Shown here: piece after piece, positions 60,262 through 64,000 of the stretch
Layout: the number at the start of each line of letters is the position of its first letter
Numbering within the stretch: position 1 is the stretch's first letter
From: an uncultured Isosphaeraceae bacterium
Lineage (GTDB): Bacteria; Planctomycetota; Planctomycetia; Isosphaerales; Isosphaeraceae
DNA length: 64,000 nucleotides
Reading direction: 5' to 3'
NCBI GenBank assembly: GCA_945957605.1
Contig: CAMFLR010000026.1
Span: 34,487-98,486 of the forward strand
Translations under genes and position numbers: made by a program
The notes under the pieces: model-generated
What the model saw: only the letters and a program-made list of their open reading frames with translations
Database searches by the model: none
What the model was told of the DNA's origin: nothing

Positions 60262-60606
60262 CGTAGAATCCCCTGTGCTCTGCCATTTCGTAGATCGGGC
60301 ATCTCGGGCATTTTGCACCAGGCACCCGTCGCTGCCTGTGGAGTCGGCTGAAAAACCGCCAAGTAATAGCCTTCGTCGATTCCTTCTAGTCGATTCGATC
60401 GGAATTCTCCGCAAAGCCGTTGCGAATTGCGAGTCAAATCGATTCGCGCTTTCAACATTGAGTAAATGGCTTCCGAAACAAACTATATGGTTATATCGAT
60501 CGCAATTTGGTGGTAAGGCAGTCTCTTCCGTTCTGCGCATGGATCGCCCGATGGATTCGGGGCAACTCGATCGACACAAGGAGTTTCTTTTAGCTGCGAT
60601 ACTGCA

Positions 60607-60909
60607 ATGCGGCAATACATCGTTCTTTTTGCGCTGATCGCAACCTGCTCGGGGTGTGCGTCTGAACGCGGTGAATCGCGAGGCCTGATTGCGACAAAAC
60701 TCGACGAGATTCGCAGGCTAAATCCGCCCACTAATTCGATTACAAATGGCTGGCTCTGGGGCGGCCCGTGGCAAACCCACTACGGCGCCTATTCGACTTG
60801 GGATCGAAGGGGGGATACTGGTAAATCACCACGGAAGTCGCGATGCTTCAATTGTGGCAGGTGTGCGATCAAAACCTCGCAACCCGGGCGACGCGATGCG
60901 CTGGGTTGA
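60607..60909 (+). CDS. Small lipoprotein-like protein, perhaps frameshifted
   Basis: 100 residues. A lipoprotein-type signal (MRQYIVLFALIATCSGC) puts the lipid-bearing Cys at residue 17, then an alpha/beta stretch ending about residue 68 (GAYSTWDRRG). There a run of six G follows (near 60808-60813). One added or lost base would switch to a second open frame encoding GGILVNHHGSRDASIVAG and beyond, to about 60949. So the gene may be frameshifted or a small real lipoprotein. No family recognised. Confidence 0.45.
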   Translation: MRQYIVLFALIATCSGCASERGESRGLIATKLDEIRRLNPPTNSITNGWLWGGPWQTHYGAYSTWDRRGDTGKSPRKSRCFNCGRCAIKTSQPGRRDALG

Positions 60910-60923
60910 GGGGCGAGAATTGG

Positions 60924-61029
60924 GTGCCATGCTTCCGCGGAACGCGTAAGCATGCGAACTACCAGTGACTTACGCATGCGACTCTTGAAATGGGACGCAT
61001 GCTTACGCCTCACGACGGAAGCATGGCAC
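60924..61029. repeat. Nested inverted-repeat element, family C
   Basis: 106 bases. Perfect 14-bp outer arms: GTGCCATGCTTCCG (60924-60937) and CGGAAGCATGGCAC (61016-61029). Nested inside are perfect 13-bp arms: GCGTAAGCATGCG (60944-60956) and CGCATGCTTACGC (60996-61008). It could fold to a long cruciform or hairpin, or be a MITE-like element. A related worn copy lies at 59605. It is directly downstream of the DUF1501 gene. Confidence 0.82.
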
Positions 61030-61046
61030 GCGAATCAATTCACCGC

Positions 61047-62501
<1,455 letters not shown>

Positions 62502-62516
62502 ATGAAAATCCTCGGC

Positions 62517-64000
62517 TTAGTCGACGTAGAGGAATTCGTTCGAGAGCAGAAGCGCCTGGACGTAACTTTCCCAGGGCGTCAGCGTCGGTTGTTCGGGGCC
62601 GTGGAACTCGGCACGCGCGTTCCAGGATTTCTGCCGAATCGTGGACGAGCCAACGGAAAGTACGCGGATCGCCGGCTCCCAGTTGTAGCTGTCGAAGGAA
62701 GGCTCGGTCACGCAGTCGAGCACGAAGTCGAGCGTGTCACCCTTCTTGACCGCGACGCGATCGACGTTTGTTTGAGCGCCGCCCTTCTTGGCGTTCCACG
62801 AACCTAGCAAGCCGTTGCGACTCGAAACGACGCGAGCGCGAACGCCATCGCCCTTGTCGGCGGGGTGACCGAGCGCGCCCGAGACGGCAACCTCAAGGTC
62901 GGCCGGAGCCGTCCAGCGAATGATTGTGGCCGACTTCGCGTCCGGCCCAGGATGACCACCAACTTCGTTCACACTGGCGAAATTGCCCGACGCCGTGGGA
63001 ATCTTGGCTTCGAGCTGCCAACCCTTACCGGTCCAGTGGCCGAACGGGTGGAACTCGACGGCGGCTGGCTTGCCGACTGCAGGCGTGCCGCTGATTCCGC
63101 CGAAGCCGTAGCTCCAGGGAGATTGCGGGCCGGGATCGTCGGTGCGGGCCGGATGATTCAGGAATCGCGTGCCGATGGCAACCTCGTGGGCGTCGGGCTC
63201 GCGTCCGAATAACGAATGGTAAAGGTGACGAATCCGGTCGTCGGGATTGCCTGAATCGAGATCAGGGCGCGCGGCAAGCTGGCGGGCCTGCTCGACCACA
63301 AACGGGCTGTTGAGCAGGTAGAGCGCCTGTTGCGGCACTATCGTCGCAGCGCGGCGGGGGCTCGACGAGTCGGGATTGGGGAAGTCGAACGTGCGGTAGA
63401 CCGGTTCGAGGTTGTAGCGATCGATGTAGCCATACATCGTCCGGCGCGTCGGGAATGGCTCTTTTTCGAGCACGACGGGCTTACCGCCGACGGTCGAATC
63501 AAGCCGTCCGGAACTGGCGAGCAGCGCGTCACGCATCGCTTCGAAGTCGAGACGGCGACGATTCTGGTGCGATAGCCAGATGTTCGTCGGGTCGTTCTTG
63601 AGCGTCTCGGAGCTCGCTTCGCTGGACCGTTGATAAACGTCGGTCGCCATGATCATGCGATGCATCGTTTTGATCGACCAGCGATTTTCAACGAACGATG
63701 CGGCGAGCCAGTCGAGCAGGGCGGGGTTGCTGGGCGGATCGCCTTTGATGCCAAAGTCGCTGGGCGTTTTGACGATCCCCTGACCAAAGTGATAGAGCCA
63801 GACGCGATTCATCATCACGCGGGCGGTGAGCGGATTCTGCGGATTAGCAATCGACTTCGCCAGGTCGAGCCGGCCGCTACCGTTCGCGAACGGCGTGCGG
63901 TTCACGGGGGAAAGCACCTTGAGGAACTGGCGAGGAACCGCCTTGCCCGGGCGTCCCTGGTTGCCGCGAATGAAGACGTGCGGGTTGTAAAGCTGGGCCT
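62517..64000 (-). CDS. DUF1549/DUF1553 (PSD1-type) protein, C-terminal part (5' end outside window)
   Basis: The visible 494 residues are the C-terminal DUF1553 region; the frame stays open past base 64000. Marks include VFIRGNQGRPG, NPLTARVMMNRVWLYHFG, NRRRLDFEAMRDALLASSG and the end WESYVQALLLSNEFLYVD. Between VAIGTRFLNH and that end sits an extra segment of about 150 residues (beta-rich, GWQLEAKIP, DTLDFVLDCV) that looks like an inserted jelly-roll or carbohydrate-binding domain. Exported with its DUF1501 partner. Confidence 0.9.
   Translation of the reverse strand, partial: AQLYNPHVFIRGNQGRPGKAVPRQFLKVLSPVNRTPFANGSGRLDLAKSIANPQNPLTARVMMNRVWLYHFGQGIVKTPSDFGIKGDPPSNPALLDWLAASFVENRWSIKTMHRMIMATDVYQRSSEASSETLKNDPTNIWLSHQNRRRLDFEAMRDALLASSGRLDSTVGGKPVVLEKEPFPTRRTMYGYIDRYNLEPVYRTFDFPNPDSSSPRRAATIVPQQALYLLNSPFVVEQARQLAARPDLDSGNPDDRIRHLYHSLFGREPDAHEVAIGTRFLNHPARTDDPGPQSPWSYGFGGISGTPAVGKPAAVEFHPFGHWTGKGWQLEAKIPTASGNFASVNEVGGHPGPDAKSATIIRWTAPADLEVAVSGALGHPADKGDGVRARVVSSRNGLLGSWNAKKGGAQTNVDRVAVKKGDTLDFVLDCVTEPSFDSYNWEPAIRVLSVGSSTIRQKSWNARAEFHGPEQPTLTPWESYVQALLLSNEFLYVD

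Noticed and set aside
60275..60637. 120-aa plus-strand frame before the lipoprotein-like gene
   Set aside because: Overlaps the upstream region of the 114-aa minus-strand gene and has no ribosome site; composition not protein-like.

Overview
The window reads as a chromosomal segment of a member of the Planctomycetota, probably an Isosphaera- or Gemmata-like lineage; the order is inference. The phylum rests on gene families typical of it: a DUF1501/DUF1553 (PSD1) pair, a DUF1080 protein, a PVC-type c-type cytochrome fused to a sugar-dehydrogenase-like propeller, a BlaI/M56 regulator pair with a very long extracytoplasmic tail, an ECF sigma factor beside a Ser/Thr kinase, a TolQ/ExbB protein with TPR and squalene-cyclase-like partners, and a twin-arginine Gfo/Idh/MocA oxidoreductase. 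The DNA is GC-rich, with a few visibly AT-richer patches holding small unknown genes. I saw no rRNA, tRNA, CRISPR array, transposase or integrase.

Layout. 1-6.4 kb: end of an inorganic pyrophosphatase gene, then the minus-strand stress module PrkA - YeaH - SpoVR plus an overlapping 158-aa unknown. 6.7-16.0 kb: minus-strand envelope genes (polytopic membrane protein, squalene-cyclase-like protein, small membrane protein, TolQ/ExbB channel, large TPR protein). 16.4-21.9 kb: phosphoesterase and lipid kinase pair, then a sigma factor with a zinc-finger Ser/Thr kinase. 22.1-24.7 kb: an LRR protein and a two-gene unit made of an internally duplicated unknown protein and an AbiEii-like nucleotidyltransferase. 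24.7-30.2 kb: secreted proteins, a di-heme peroxidase, a DUF1080 protein and a GT-C-like membrane protein. 30.4-35.5 kb: a MacA/MacB-like ABC export operon with an unrelated Kelch-like gene inside it. 35.5-42.5 kb: NYN-LOTUS protein, RRM protein, a secreted low-complexity repeat protein, a quinone oxidoreductase, an endonuclease V homologue and a run of small unknown genes. 42.6-50.4 kb: membrane protein, TPR protein, lipoprotein plus aldo/keto reductase, inositol monophosphatase, and an AP2-J-domain fusion. 50.5-64 kb: cytochrome/propeller fusion, M56/BlaI pair with a clear promoter-operator, MocA oxidoreductase, a low-GC patch bracketed by related inverted repeats, and the DUF1501/PSD1 pair cut by the window end.

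Four families of short palindromic intergenic repeats recur: GACCGC/GCTCCCA hairpins (twice), GGGTGCCACTG elements (three), GTGCCATGC/GCGTAAGCATGCG elements (two) and GGACAAC hairpins (two). The items most worth a second look are the AP2-J fusion, the AbiEii-like pair with its duplicated-domain partner, the repeat-bracketed low-GC patch, and the BlaI-type promoter with two dyads.
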